A DNA stretch of 64,000 nt from CAYOWK01 sp964407665 (GCA_964407665.1 CAYOWK010000003.1:98191-162190); one strand, 5' to 3'; numbered from the stretch's first letter, positions 35,464-44,782 are shown. Program-made: numbers and translations. Notes: generated by a model not told the origin, from the letters alone.

Positions 35464-35892
35464 TCAGCTGGCGGTGACCGGCCACTTGCTCCTGATCGAT
35501 CTGACGCCGGCGAGAACCAGCTTTTCAAGGACGGCAAGATCAATCGTCGAAAGCCGACCGGCATAGACGCAGCCTGCCGATACCTTGACCTTGCCCAGAC
35601 GCTCAACCAGGTCCGCAGTCTGCGGATCGTCCCGATCAATGTAGAGAACAAGGTTCGCCTTGCGCGGGCTGAACCCCACCACACATGACGATCCGGAATG
35701 GCCGCTTTCGTAGGTGTAGTCGTAGCGGCCATAACCGATGATCGACGGGCCCCACATTTTCGGCTTCCAGCCCGTCCAGGTCTCCATCAGCTTCAGGAGC
35801 GCGAGGGCGTCCTCCTGCCGTCCGGGATGCTCGACGGATGCAATGAAGTCCCTGGGGCTCACCCGCGTCTGTTGGGTCTTGTTGTCCGCCAT
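35464..35892 (-). CDS. DUF1801 family protein
   Basis: A protein of 142 residues matching DUF1801 (KPKMWGPSIIGYGRYDYTY, VVGFSPRKANLVLYI, KVSAGCVYAGRLSTIDL). The fold is YdhG-like and the function is unknown. It lies 16 bases downstream of the patatin gene on the same strand. Confidence 0.85.
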   Translation of the reverse strand: MADNKTQQTRVSPRDFIASVEHPGRQEDALALLKLMETWTGWKPKMWGPSIIGYGRYDYTYESGHSGSSCVVGFSPRKANLVLYIDRDDPQTADLVERLGKVKVSAGCVYAGRLSTIDLAVLEKLVLAGVRSIRSKWPVTAS

Positions 35893-35908
35893 CGCCCTTG
35901 CCCCCGTC

Positions 35909-37132
35909 CTATCTCACCAGTTCCGGCGCCGCCGGACATCTCGTTTCCTCGCCCACACGCGTCGCCACTGCGCGCTCCGCCAGCGCAAGCGCCTCGTCCT
36001 GACCGATCCAGAGTTGCCCCGTCTGCGCACAGGCCTTGGCGTAGTCGAACAGTGCACGCATGACCTCCGGCTCGAAGTTCATGGGTCCCTTGAACGGATA
36101 GCTAGCCGGCAGCGCGGTCACGCGCTGCGTCATCCCGTTGGCGCGCGCAAATGCGCCTGCGAGGAGGATCTCGGAACGCGCCATCCGCATCAGCGCGAGG
36201 TTGGAGCTGCGCATGACCATCGCGACTGTATTGGCCGGCGTCCGCTGCGGCTGCGACTCAAGTTGCCCGTTCACGATGACGTAGATGTTGGCGCCCTTCA
36301 GGCCGTCAAACGAACCCGGCGACAGAAACGCGATCCCGGGAGCAATGAAGAAGGGAACCGTGACGCCGCCATCGACATGCATTTCATCATAGCCGCCACT
36401 GGTCCCCTCGACTTCGAACATGACCGGCGGAAACACGCCCGGAATACTGGACGAGGCTACGAGAACATCGATGAAGAGTTTCCGGGCCTCCTCGCCGCCC
36501 CGGTTGGCAAGGGCGCCCATGTCCCAGAAGACCGGCTCTTCGGTGTCCAGATTGGTGGTGGCGACCAGCAGCACGCGCCCTCGCCGGTGCTCTGCGGCGA
36601 CGGCATCGATCATCTGTGGCGTCACAAACCGCTCGACCAGCGCATAGAGTCGGTCGCTCTCATACATGCCGACCCGGAACAGCGAACCGACGCCGCCAGA
36701 CGCGAGCAGGTCCTCGCTGTGACCACCGGTGTACGCGTCCTCCAGCCGGCTGTCCCAGGCCGGCCCCAGAAAGGCGAATGGCGCAATCAGCGAGCCCGTG
36801 CTCACGCCTGTGACCACTTCGAACTGTGGACGCGTGCCGCTCGCGGTCCAGCCAGAAAGCGCCCCCGCTCCGAACACTCCACCCGCCCCGCCGCCCGACA
36901 GCGCAAGCACATCGAGCGAGCCGTCCCGCGACGCCCTGCGCGCCAGGGCGATACGCTCACGGTAGGCCGCCTCAAAAACTTCAAGTGATGGATGAACAGT
37001 CCTCATGTCGCCCGGAAATCCTGGAATGACACCCGTTTCCAGGGGGGTTGCGGGCCAGTCGAGTCGGGCGCCCGTAACGCAGCCCGTCGCCAGCATGGCA
37101 AATGCACATCCGACCATGCCAAGCGACTTCAT
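35909..37132 (-). CDS. Patatin-like phospholipase, lipoprotein
   Basis: About 407 residues. The signal ends in lipobox LATGC (Cys ~18). Patatin features follow: oxyanion loop SGGGAGGVFGAGAL, serine elbow GVSTGSLIAPFAFLG, and the Asp motif HVDGGVTVPFF. An acyl hydrolase anchored in the envelope is the inferred role. Start ATG 37132 begins the signal peptide. The M23 gene upstream ends 26 bases away; both encode lipoproteins. Confidence 0.9.
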   Translation of the reverse strand: MKSLGMVGCAFAMLATGCVTGARLDWPATPLETGVIPGFPGDMRTVHPSLEVFEAAYRERIALARRASRDGSLDVLALSGGGAGGVFGAGALSGWTASGTRPQFEVVTGVSTGSLIAPFAFLGPAWDSRLEDAYTGGHSEDLLASGGVGSLFRVGMYESDRLYALVERFVTPQMIDAVAAEHRRGRVLLVATTNLDTEEPVFWDMGALANRGGEEARKLFIDVLVASSSIPGVFPPVMFEVEGTSGGYDEMHVDGGVTVPFFIAPGIAFLSPGSFDGLKGANIYVIVNGQLESQPQRTPANTVAMVMRSSNLALMRMARSEILLAGAFARANGMTQRVTALPASYPFKGPMNFEPEVMRALFDYAKACAQTGQLWIGQDEALALAERAVATRVGEETRCPAAPELVR

Positions 37133-37157
37133 GCTGTCGTCTCCGTTCGATTCGAGG

Positions 37158-38195
37158 TCATTCGCCGCCGCCCTGGCTCGACACCGCTGAGGCTGCGGGA
37201 CCCGCAAGCTCAAGGAGGAGCGCCGGATCAAGCCAGATGTCCGTACCACGATCCGTGCTCGTGACATTCCGGAACTTGATTGCCCAGTGCAGGTGTGGAC
37301 CGGTCACCCGGCCGGTCGCGCCAGACAACCCTATCGGGTCGCCCTGCCCGATGACATCGCCAGCTTTCACATCGATGCGGCTGAGGTGCATCAACACGGA
37401 AACCAGACCCCGGCCATGGTCGAGGAAAACGCATCCTCCTTCGAAGAACAGGTCCGGATCGGCCAGGATGACCGTTCCGGCCATCGGCGCGGTGACGATG
37501 GTTCCAGTTGGAATCGCGATGTCCTGCCCGTTGTGAACGCTGGTCGACCCTTCGCAGTCGCGCGTCCGCGGGACGTAGGTGCGCGTCACGCCAAAGGGAC
37601 TGGAGTAAGGGCCGTCCGCCGGTTTTCTGAAGCCGATCGCCGCCACGGGATCGCTGAAAACCTTCAGGGCCTCAGCCTTCTTGACCCAGGAAACATCGGC
37701 CTTGCGCTGATCGGCTTTTGAACGCGGCGCGATCTTCCCGCACTCCATGGTGAACCGCGATACAGCATCGGTGCGCGCGGTCACCGGAATGCTCAACGAA
37801 GGCAGTGCGGCGGTATCCAGAAACGGTGAGCCGATGGGCCCAGAGTAGGCGATGATGGCGGGTGTCTGCTGTTTGATTGATAGTCCGATTACGGCCACGC
37901 CGCTCGCATCGGCAACGGCGACGGTTACGCCGTCCAGCTTCAGGGCGCCGCCCGGCATCGCGAGACAGATGATCGCGCCGCCCTGCATCGCGGTGGGTGA
38001 ACAGTCGAGCGGTGGCGGCTCTACGCGCGCCGCCTCCGGAGCGACGTCGCCGACCCGTGGCGCCTCAGGTGTTTCAGTGAGCAGGACTGGCGCAGCCTCC
38101 GCGACCGCCGATGCCTGCGACGCCATCCCGGCGCCGCTGCAAGCCGAGGCAGCGGCGGCACACCCCAGAACCAAGACGACAAGGACGTGGCGCAT
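37158..38195 (-). CDS. M23 family metallopeptidase, lipoprotein
   Basis: A protein of 345 residues with lipobox SAC (Cys ~19), a long N-terminal region, and a C-terminal M23 domain: SVHNGQDIAIP (H..D), PMAGTVILAD, HGRGLVSVLMHLS and the HXH motif GPHLHWAIKF. All zinc ligands are present, so an active peptidoglycan endopeptidase is likely. Upstream of the patatin gene on the same strand. Confidence 0.9.
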   Translation of the reverse strand: MRHVLVVLVLGCAAAASACSGAGMASQASAVAEAAPVLLTETPEAPRVGDVAPEAARVEPPPLDCSPTAMQGGAIICLAMPGGALKLDGVTVAVADASGVAVIGLSIKQQTPAIIAYSGPIGSPFLDTAALPSLSIPVTARTDAVSRFTMECGKIAPRSKADQRKADVSWVKKAEALKVFSDPVAAIGFRKPADGPYSSPFGVTRTYVPRTRDCEGSTSVHNGQDIAIPTGTIVTAPMAGTVILADPDLFFEGGCVFLDHGRGLVSVLMHLSRIDVKAGDVIGQGDPIGLSGATGRVTGPHLHWAIKFRNVTSTDRGTDIWLDPALLLELAGPAASAVSSQGGGE

Positions 38196-38279
38196 CCGGT
38201 TTACCCCTCGGATGCAATATAGCGTCTTAGGTGTGTCAGCGGTATGGCCGTCGTGGACCAGGAAGCCGTTGCAGCGCGG

Positions 38280-38501
38280 CTACGCCCGGCCGTTGAGCTG
38301 CTTCCAGCGGGTCATGGCCGCCTCGGAGTCGGCATACGCCTCCTGCCGGTCCACATTCCAGTAGCGGAGATCCTCGAGCGCAATTCTGCGACCCGTAACG
38401 GCGCAAACGACGAACCGCCCCTGCCGGAGGATTTCGAAGTCTGCGTCGAGGTATCTGAGTTTGGCCTCGCCGGGGGCCGAGCCTGAAGTGAACATGTCCA
38501 T
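38280..38501 (-). CDS. DUF2093 protein
   Basis: A small protein of 73 residues matching DUF2093 (AKLRYLDADFEILRQGRFVV, CAVTGRRIALEDLRYWNV, QEAYADSEAA). In many alphaproteobacteria DUF2093 sits directly after lpxK; here it is ~3.8 kb downstream on the opposite strand. Function unknown. Confidence 0.85.
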   Translation of the reverse strand: MDMFTSGSAPGEAKLRYLDADFEILRQGRFVVCAVTGRRIALEDLRYWNVDRQEAYADSEAAMTRWKQLNGRA

Positions 38502-38543
38502 GGCGGCTATATGACTCGCCTGCGGCCAGTTGTTAAGGGCCCC

Positions 38544-39911
38544 TCAGACGGCCTCGGTCTGTTCAAGTTCGACGCAGTTCCGACCGTTCGCCTTCGCACG
38601 ATAGAGCGCCTCGTCGGCGCGCTCGAGCAGCGCGTCCATCGAATCGCCCCGCGCGCGCATGGTTGCAACGCCGCCGCTCATGCTGATCCGAAGCTGGTCG
38701 CCACGACCGACCGCGAATGGTTTCTCGCACACGATCTGCCGGAGGCGGTCGGCAGCGGTAACAGCAAGCGTCTGTTCGGTATCCGGCATGATAACGACAA
38801 ACTCCTCGCCGCCATACCGGCACGCCAGGTCCGTCGGACGGATGTTCTCGCGGAGCCGGCGGGCGAACTCCCTCAGCACGTCATCTCCCACGGGATGACC
38901 ATGGATGTCGTTGACGCGCTTGAAATGGTCGAGGTCGGCCAGCAAGATCGACACCCGGCTCCCGCCCATCTCGCTGCGCCGCATCAGCTGGTCGAGCTGG
39001 GAGCGCATGTAGCGGCGATTATGCAGGCCCGTCAGCTGATCGGTAACCGCCAGCTCCATCGATTGGTCGAGCCGCATACGCAAGGCGTCGAGATATCGCT
39101 TCTTGCGCACCTGTGTCTTGACGCGCGCGTTCAGCTCCTCGGAGTCGATCGGCTTCAGTATGATGTCGGAGGCGCCCAGTTCCAGCGCCCTCACTGCCCG
39201 CTTTTCATCATCCGGTTCCGCCACGATCACGATGGGCAGGTCGCGTGTCGCCTCGGAAGACCGCAGGTAGGCGCACAACCGCAGGCCATCCACTTTCTCG
39301 TTCGAAAGCGAGACGATCAGAACGTCCACCATCGCACTCGAGATCCCGAGCGATGTCGCGTCCCCGAGAGACATCGGCCGGTGAAGGCCCTCGAGATAAC
39401 GGCAGATACGGCGCGCCTGCCGCTCGTTTTCGTCAACGACAAGGATCCGCGCAGGCTCGGTCGCCCGGCTGCTCGCCGCCAGATCGATGACCCCGATGCG
39501 GCGTCCGCTGGCTTCGCGCTTGCGGAGCTCATCGGCGACCATTTTGTACTTCGTGAGCGCCCGCACCCGCGAAAGCAGCATCAGGTCGTTCACTGGTTTC
39601 GTCAGGAAGTCGTCCGCGCCGGCCCCGAGTCCACGCAGGCGGTCCTCGCGTTCGTTCAGCGCCGTCACCAGAACGATCGGGATGTGTTCGGTGCGCGGGT
39701 TCATTTTCAGCTGCCGGCAGGCTGTGACGCCATCCATGCGAGGCATCATGACGTCCATCAGGATGACGTCCGGCTCTTCGGCAATGGCGCGGTCGATTGC
39801 TTCCTGGCCGTCAACGGCCGTGATGACGTTGAAATACTCGTTGCTCAGCTTGGCGTGCAGCAGCTTGCGGTTCGCTTCGATGTCGTCGACGACGAGGACG
39901 CGCGAGCTCAT
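38544..39911 (-). CDS. pleD: Response regulator diguanylate cyclase PleD
   Basis: A protein of 455 residues. First receiver domain with phospho-acceptor in ILMDVMMPRMDG, a second receiver-like domain (ILVVDENERQARRI) in which the phospho-acceptor position is not preserved (VLIVSLSNEKVDG), then a GGDEF domain with RYGGEEFVVIMP. An RXXD inhibitory site (RPTD) lies five residues before GGEEF. PleD makes cyclic-di-GMP at the stalked pole in Caulobacter. Its ATG overlaps the divK stop. Confidence 0.95.
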   Translation of the reverse strand: MSSRVLVVDDIEANRKLLHAKLSNEYFNVITAVDGQEAIDRAIAEEPDVILMDVMMPRMDGVTACRQLKMNPRTEHIPIVLVTALNEREDRLRGLGAGADDFLTKPVNDLMLLSRVRALTKYKMVADELRKREASGRRIGVIDLAASSRATEPARILVVDENERQARRICRYLEGLHRPMSLGDATSLGISSAMVDVLIVSLSNEKVDGLRLCAYLRSSEATRDLPIVIVAEPDDEKRAVRALELGASDIILKPIDSEELNARVKTQVRKKRYLDALRMRLDQSMELAVTDQLTGLHNRRYMRSQLDQLMRRSEMGGSRVSILLADLDHFKRVNDIHGHPVGDDVLREFARRLRENIRPTDLACRYGGEEFVVIMPDTEQTLAVTAADRLRQIVCEKPFAVGRGDQLRISMSGGVATMRARGDSMDALLERADEALYRAKANGRNCVELEQTEAV

Positions 39912-40345
39912 CTGGCCGCGCTCCGGGCCGACGGCGGGCTGGAGCGCGGCGGAATCGGCGCGGACGTATCGCCGGTCAGCCTCCGAACGGTTTCGATGAA
40001 AGGACGCATCTGGATTGGCTTGGCCATGTAGGCTTCACAGCCCGCATCACGCACCAGACGCTCATCCTGCCGCATCGCAAACGCAGTAACGGCCATGATC
40101 GGGATATCGGCGATCGTCGAATCATCCTTGATCCACCGCGTCAGATCCAGACCCGAAACTTCGGGGAGCTGGATGTCCATGATGATCAGGTCGGGGTGAT
40201 GTTCACGCGCAAGATCAACGGCCTTGAGGCCGTCGCGGCTCTTCACGGTCGCGAAGCCGTATGCGTCCAACAGATCGCAGAAGAGCTTCATGTTGAGCTC
40301 GTTGTCTTCCACGACTAGGACTTTTTTTGCTGGCGCCTGGGCCAT
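39908..40345 (-). CDS. divK: Single-domain response regulator DivK
   Basis: A protein of 145 residues: a stand-alone receiver with VLVVEDNELNMKLFCDLL, phospho-acceptor region LIIMDIQLPEVSG and KPIQM. In Caulobacter DivK controls the CtrA pathway and its gene precedes pleD, the same arrangement as here. About 20 residues (Ser/Pro-rich) extend past the receiver. A CtrA-like box lies 65 bases upstream. Confidence 0.93.
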   Translation of the reverse strand: MAQAPAKKVLVVEDNELNMKLFCDLLDAYGFATVKSRDGLKAVDLAREHHPDLIIMDIQLPEVSGLDLTRWIKDDSTIADIPIMAVTAFAMRQDERLVRDAGCEAYMAKPIQMRPFIETVRRLTGDTSAPIPPRSSPPSARSAAR

Positions 40346-40409
40346 CGGTGTTTCGCATTCCGGCAGGCAGGATGATTCCCCCCGCGAGCTAGTCGTAGAC
40401 CTGATAGTG

Positions 40410-40424
40410 TTAACTGGGTTTTGA
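40410..40424 (-). promoter_or_regulatory. Candidate CtrA box upstream of divK
   Basis: TTAA-N7-TTGA on the plus strand, one mismatch from the CtrA consensus TTAA-N7-TTAA, 65 bases before the divK start. Overlaps a possible -35 (TTGTCA on the minus strand). Position and sequence fit; binding is unproven. Confidence 0.45.
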
Positions 40425-40517
40425 CAACCAGCGTCCGCAGCATGGCGAGACGAGGGCCAAAGCGGCGGATAGCCGGACAGTACACAGGTTTTTGGCTGGA
40501 AACTAAGGGACGCTACA

Positions 40518-41852
40518 GTGCCAGACGATCCCGAACGAACGGCCCCATCATCCCTGTGCCGGGATTGCCTCGTCCCCTACGAAGGCGGCGGGCAAAACTG
40601 CCCGGCATGCGGGTCGATCCGGACCCTGAGCCATCCTGATCTGTTCAACCTGACGGTCGCCCACGTCGATTGCGACGCCTTCTACGCCGCCATCGAGAAG
40701 CGGGACAATCCGGACCTCGCCGGCCGCCCGGTGATCGTCGGAGGTGGAAAACGCGGCGTAGTATCAACGTGTTGCTACCTAGCGCGCACGTACGGCGTCC
40801 GGTCCGCGATGCCGATGTTCAAGGCGCTGGCCGCATGCCCGCAGGCGGCCGTCGTGAAGCCACGGATGGACGTCTACGCCGCCGAGGGGCGGAAAATCCG
40901 CTCCATGATGCAGGACCTCACCCCCCTGGTTGAGCCCGTCTCGATCGACGAAGCCTATCTCGACCTTGCCGGGACCGAGCAGTTGCACAGTGCACCGGCG
41001 GCAGTTCTGCTTTGCCGTCTGCAGCAACAGGTCGAACGGGAGTTGAGCCTGACAATCTCCGTCGGGTTGGCCAGCAACAAGTTCCTGGCCAAAACCGCCT
41101 CGGAGGCGGACAAGCCAAGGGGGTTCTTTGTGCTGTCCGAGCGCGAGGCCCCCGCTTACCTCGCCCCACGCTCGGTGCGTGTCATCGGCGGGGTCGGGGC
41201 CCAGTTCGAGAAGAAGCTCGCGGCAGACGGCTTACGGACAGTCGGCGATCTTCAGGCGGCAGACCTGAAACTGCTGGTGAAGCGGTACGGCGAAACCGGG
41301 CTTTGGCTGCATAACTGCGCATTCGGCCGCCACAACCGGAAAGTCAGTCCGGACGGTGAACGCAAGAGCGTCTCCGCAGAAACGACCTTCGACACGGACA
41401 TTTCCGACATTCAGGAGCTCGAGGACATCCTCTGGCGGCTGGCGCAGCGAACCGCGGACAGAGCCAAGTCGTCAGGCGTCGAAGGGCGCGTCGTGACCCT
41501 CAAGCTGAAAACCCCGGACTTTCGCACCGTGACGCGCCGGGTATCGCTCGCAACGCCGACCCAGCTCGCAGCGACAATTTTCCGGACGTCAAAAGCCCTG
41601 CTCGAGAAAGAGCCTCCCGGCCGGCGGTATCGCCTCATGGGAGTGGGCGTCTCCGAACTGATTGACGCAGGCGCTGACGCGCTGGACCTGGCGGATCCGT
41701 CTGCGCTGAAACGCGCGGCGGCCGAACGGGCGGCGGACAAGGCTCGCGCAAAGTTTGGCTCAGCCGCCGTCACGACGGGTCGGGGCGCCCGCGCCGAGGT
41801 AACGCGTGCGCGCCATCGCGGCGAACCAACACCGACGCGCAAGAAGCCTTGA
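40518..41852 (+). CDS. dinB: DNA polymerase IV (DinB, Y-family) with N-terminal zinc ribbon
   Basis: A protein of 444 residues starting at GTG. An N-terminal C4 motif (CRDC, then CPAC ~17 residues later) precedes the polymerase: HVDCDAFYAAIEKRDNP, SIDEAYLDL (catalytic Asp-Glu), SVGLASNKFLAKTAS and the little-finger region KSVSAETTFDTDI. The zinc ribbon is typical of alphaproteobacterial DinB. It performs lesion bypass. No LexA-type box (GTTC-N7-GTTC) is visible upstream. Confidence 0.94.
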   Translation: MPDDPERTAPSSLCRDCLVPYEGGGQNCPACGSIRTLSHPDLFNLTVAHVDCDAFYAAIEKRDNPDLAGRPVIVGGGKRGVVSTCCYLARTYGVRSAMPMFKALAACPQAAVVKPRMDVYAAEGRKIRSMMQDLTPLVEPVSIDEAYLDLAGTEQLHSAPAAVLLCRLQQQVERELSLTISVGLASNKFLAKTASEADKPRGFFVLSEREAPAYLAPRSVRVIGGVGAQFEKKLAADGLRTVGDLQAADLKLLVKRYGETGLWLHNCAFGRHNRKVSPDGERKSVSAETTFDTDISDIQELEDILWRLAQRTADRAKSSGVEGRVVTLKLKTPDFRTVTRRVSLATPTQLAATIFRTSKALLEKEPPGRRYRLMGVGVSELIDAGADALDLADPSALKRAAAERAADKARAKFGSAAVTTGRGARAEVTRARHRGEPTPTRKKP

Positions 41853-41902
41853 TTTCGAAGGACTGGCTGCGCCATCAAGTGGCGTCCCAGTGGAGACTGC
41901 CA

Positions 41903-42358
41903 ATGACCGTCCTCGACCGCCTCGCCGAAGCCGGCATCGTGCTGCCGGAGCCACGCGCACCCGTCGCCAATTACGTCCCCTTCGTGATCACCCGCAACCT
42001 GCTCTTTATTTCGGGGCAGGTCAGCGCCGGACCGGACGGGCTGGTCACAGGCCGTCTTGGCGAAACCATGACCCTCGAGGAGGGCCAGGCGGCAGCGCGG
42101 ATTTGCGGGATAAACCTGATCGCCCAGATCCGGTCCGCCCTTGGCGACCTCGAACGCGTGAAGCGCGTGGTGAAGCTCGGCGGCTTCGTGAGTGCGGCGC
42201 CGGATTTCACCGACATCCCCAAAGTCGTGAATGGCTGCTCGGATCTCATGGTCCTTGCCTTCGGCGACGCCGGCCGCCACGCCCGCTCGGCGGTCGCCTG
42301 CCCGGTGCTGCCCATGGGAGCGGCCGTGGAAGTCGACGCTGTGGTGGAGATCAGCTGA
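41903..42358 (+). CDS. RidA/YjgF family protein
   Basis: About 151 residues: MTVLDRLAEAGIVLP start with GGAG 7 bases upstream, then ISGQVSAGPDG, CGINLIAQIRSALGDLERV and the C-terminal AVACPVLPMGAAVEVDAVV, all typical of the longer RidA subgroup. RidA enzymes hydrolyse reactive enamines from PLP enzymes. The frame extends back to 41849, overlapping dinB. The next gene starts 10 bases downstream. Confidence 0.88.
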   Translation: MTVLDRLAEAGIVLPEPRAPVANYVPFVITRNLLFISGQVSAGPDGLVTGRLGETMTLEEGQAAARICGINLIAQIRSALGDLERVKRVVKLGGFVSAAPDFTDIPKVVNGCSDLMVLAFGDAGRHARSAVACPVLPMGAAVEVDAVVEIS

Positions 42359-42368
42359 GATCGAGGCG

Positions 42369-43103
42369 GTGTTCGACGTCGCAGCTCACGCCTACGCCCA
42401 CCGTGGCCTCTGGGGCGGCGACGTCCCCGAGAACTCACTGGCGGCCTTTGCTGCGGCTGCCAGGGCGGGAGCGGGCGTCGAACTCGATGCAAGGGTCACC
42501 AAGGACGGCGGCATCGTTGTCTTTCATGACGCGACCATGCAGCGCCTGTGCGGCGACCCCGCGCGGATCGGTCAGACAGCATTTGACGATATCCAGCTGC
42601 GCCGGCTTGGCGATGGCTCGCCCATACCCCCGCTCGGCGCGGCTCTCGAAGCGGCCGGCGGGCGCCCTGTGCTGGTTGAGATCAAGATAGACCGCTACGC
42701 CGGCGCCGCCGAAGTGGATCGCGGGGCTGTCCTTGCCGTCATGGGTCTGCTCCAGCGCGCGCCCTGTCCCGTCGCCGCCATGAGTTTCGATGAAACGGCC
42801 GTCCGGATGCTTGCCGCCTCTTCCGGTGCTTGGCCGGTGGGACAGCTCATCGAGCCCCTCGCAGACCTGCCGGCAGAAGTAGCCTGCGCCAAGGCAGCCC
42901 GCGCTATGGCCGCCGGAGCCACCTACCTCGCGCCTCATCTGTCCAGCCTGCCTGCCATTGCCGCTGCTTTCCCGGGCATCCCTCTCGTCACCTGGACTGT
43001 CTGGACCCCAAACGATCTTGCGGTTGCGCGGCTTCACAACGCAGCGCCCATCTTCGAAAGGATCAGCCCGGCCCTCGCATTGGGCGGCAAACCAGCGATA
43101 TAG
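42369..43103 (+). CDS. Glycerophosphodiester phosphodiesterase
   Basis: About 244 residues from GTG 42369, the first start after the RidA stop. GDPD motifs: AHRGLWGGDVPENSLAAF, VELDARVTKDGGIVVFHD and VLVEIKID, then WTVWTPNDLAVA. It hydrolyses glycerophosphodiesters to glycerol-3-phosphate. In line with RidA upstream and the acyltransferase downstream, likely one operon. Confidence 0.9.
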   Translation: MFDVAAHAYAHRGLWGGDVPENSLAAFAAAARAGAGVELDARVTKDGGIVVFHDATMQRLCGDPARIGQTAFDDIQLRRLGDGSPIPPLGAALEAAGGRPVLVEIKIDRYAGAAEVDRGAVLAVMGLLQRAPCPVAAMSFDETAVRMLAASSGAWPVGQLIEPLADLPAEVACAKAARAMAAGATYLAPHLSSLPAIAAAFPGIPLVTWTVWTPNDLAVARLHNAAPIFERISPALALGGKPAI

Positions 43104-43133
43104 TCTTGCAGGTGGGGCGACCGGAGCACCGCA

Positions 43134-44342
43134 TTGGCAGACGGCGACGGCGACGAACTGGACATCCGGCTGACGGTGGCCGAGGGGCTCGCGCGCGTCG
43201 GGCGCGAGGAATGGAATGCCGTCGCCAATCCGCCCGGCGCGCCCTACGACCCGTTCCTTGACTGGGACTTTCTCGAGGCTGCCGAACGCTCCGGAAGCGC
43301 GCACCCGGCAACCGGCTGGACACCGCGCCACCTCCTAGCGCGTACCCCGGAGGGGAAGCTCGTCGGCGCCGCGCCGCTTTACCTGAAATTGCACTCACGC
43401 GGCGAATTCGTGTTTGATCACGGCTGGGCTGAGGCTCTGGAGAACGCCGGCGGCTCTTACTATCCAAAAGCCCTCTGCGCCGTCCCGTTCACGCCGGTCA
43501 CTGGCCGGCGTCTGCTCGCCAGCCGCGAGGGCGGCGACAGTCTTCGCGAGGCGCTGGCGGCAGGCATCGTGTCGCTGGCCGATGAAGCCGGTCTGTCGTC
43601 CGCCCACTTCAATTTCCTGCAGGCCGACGAAGCCGCCGCGCTCGCAGGTTTGGGCCTGCTCCCGCGCACCGACCAGCAGTTCCACTGGTTCAACCGCGGC
43701 TATGCCGCCTTCGACGATTTTCTCGCCGGCCTGTCCTCGCGCAAGCGCAAGATGATCCGCAAGGAGCGCGCGGAGGCGCAGGCCGGGCTCGACATACGCT
43801 GCCTCACAGGCTCCGAGCTCACCGCCCGGCACTGGGACGCCTTCTTCCGCTTCTATCAGGACACCGGCGGCCGGAAGTGGGGGGCGCCCTACCTGAACCG
43901 CGAATTCTTCGCCCTTCTCCACGAACGGATGGCGGACAAGGTCCTGCTGGTGCTGGCTTTCGACGATGGCCGCCCTATCGCAGGAGCGCTCAATATGATC
44001 GGCTCCGACGCTCTTTACGGCCGCTACTGGGGTCGAACCGTGAACCGCCCCTTCCTGCATTTCGAGGTCTGCTACTATCAGGCAATCGACTTCGCGATCC
44101 GCCATGGACTGTCGAGGGTCGAGGCCGGCGCGCAGGGTGAGCACAAGCTCGCGCGCGGCTACGAGCCGGTGCTGACGCGCTCCGCCCACTGGATCGGGCA
44201 CCCGGGCCTCAGGCGTGGCGTTGCGGCCTACCTCGAACGCGAACGCGCCTACGTGTCGCACGGTATCAGCGAGCTCGCAGCCTATACACCCTTCCGGAAG
44301 GACGGCGGCGAGACCGTCCCCGACGATGAGGAAACCTTCTGA
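43134..44342 (+). CDS. FemAB-like/GNAT peptidyltransferase family protein (COG3146)
   Basis: A protein of 402 residues from a TTG start with GGAG 10 bases upstream. Features of the COG3146 (DUF482) family: PYDPFLDWDFLEAAERSG, HLLARTPEGKLVGAAPLYLK, FDHGWAEALENAGG, YYPKALCAVPFTPVTGRR and VEAGAQGEHKLARGYEPV. Function is not established for this family. Its TGA overlaps the ATG of the HIT gene. Confidence 0.85.
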   Translation: MADGDGDELDIRLTVAEGLARVGREEWNAVANPPGAPYDPFLDWDFLEAAERSGSAHPATGWTPRHLLARTPEGKLVGAAPLYLKLHSRGEFVFDHGWAEALENAGGSYYPKALCAVPFTPVTGRRLLASREGGDSLREALAAGIVSLADEAGLSSAHFNFLQADEAAALAGLGLLPRTDQQFHWFNRGYAAFDDFLAGLSSRKRKMIRKERAEAQAGLDIRCLTGSELTARHWDAFFRFYQDTGGRKWGAPYLNREFFALLHERMADKVLLVLAFDDGRPIAGALNMIGSDALYGRYWGRTVNRPFLHFEVCYYQAIDFAIRHGLSRVEAGAQGEHKLARGYEPVLTRSAHWIGHPGLRRGVAAYLERERAYVSHGISELAAYTPFRKDGGETVPDDEETF

Positions 44343-44782
44343 TGAGCCTTTCCGGTCACTACGACGGCGCCAACATCTTCGCGAAGATTCTCCGCGGTGA
44401 AGCACCCTGTGTGAAGGTTCTGGAGACGGACGATGTCCTGGTGATGATGGACATCTTCCCGCAAAGCCAGGGACACTGCCTTGTGCTGCCGAAACAGGTA
44501 GAGGCGCGCAACCTGCTCGACCTGCCGCCTGAACGTCTCGATACGCTCTTCCGCATGGTGCAGCGCGTCAGCCGGGCGGTGACCGCCGCGCTCAATCCGG
44601 ACGGTGTGATCGTGACGCAGTTCAACGGTGCGCCCGCCGGTCAGACCGTCTTCCACCTCCATGTCCACGTCATTCCCCGCTACGAAAACCTGCCCATGCA
44701 GCGCCATGCTGGCGGCAAGCCCGCGGATACCGACGTCCTGCGCGAGCAGGCCGCCCGCATTGCAGCCGCCATTCTGCCCTGA
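44342..44782 (+). CDS. HIT family protein
   Basis: A protein of 146 residues with a histidine triad QTVFHLHVHVIPRY (HXHXH) near residue 100 and the conserved FAKILRGEAPCVKVLE N-terminus. A nucleotide hydrolase or transferase is expected. Last gene of the plus-strand run starting at dinB; the convergent hypothetical gene ends 13 bases beyond. Confidence 0.92.
   Translation: MSLSGHYDGANIFAKILRGEAPCVKVLETDDVLVMMDIFPQSQGHCLVLPKQVEARNLLDLPPERLDTLFRMVQRVSRAVTAALNPDGVIVTQFNGAPAGQTVFHLHVHVIPRYENLPMQRHAGGKPADTDVLREQAARIAAAILP

Noticed and set aside
40430..40517. SOS box for dinB
   Set aside because: No GTTC-N7-GTTC or GAAC-N7-GAAC motif upstream.
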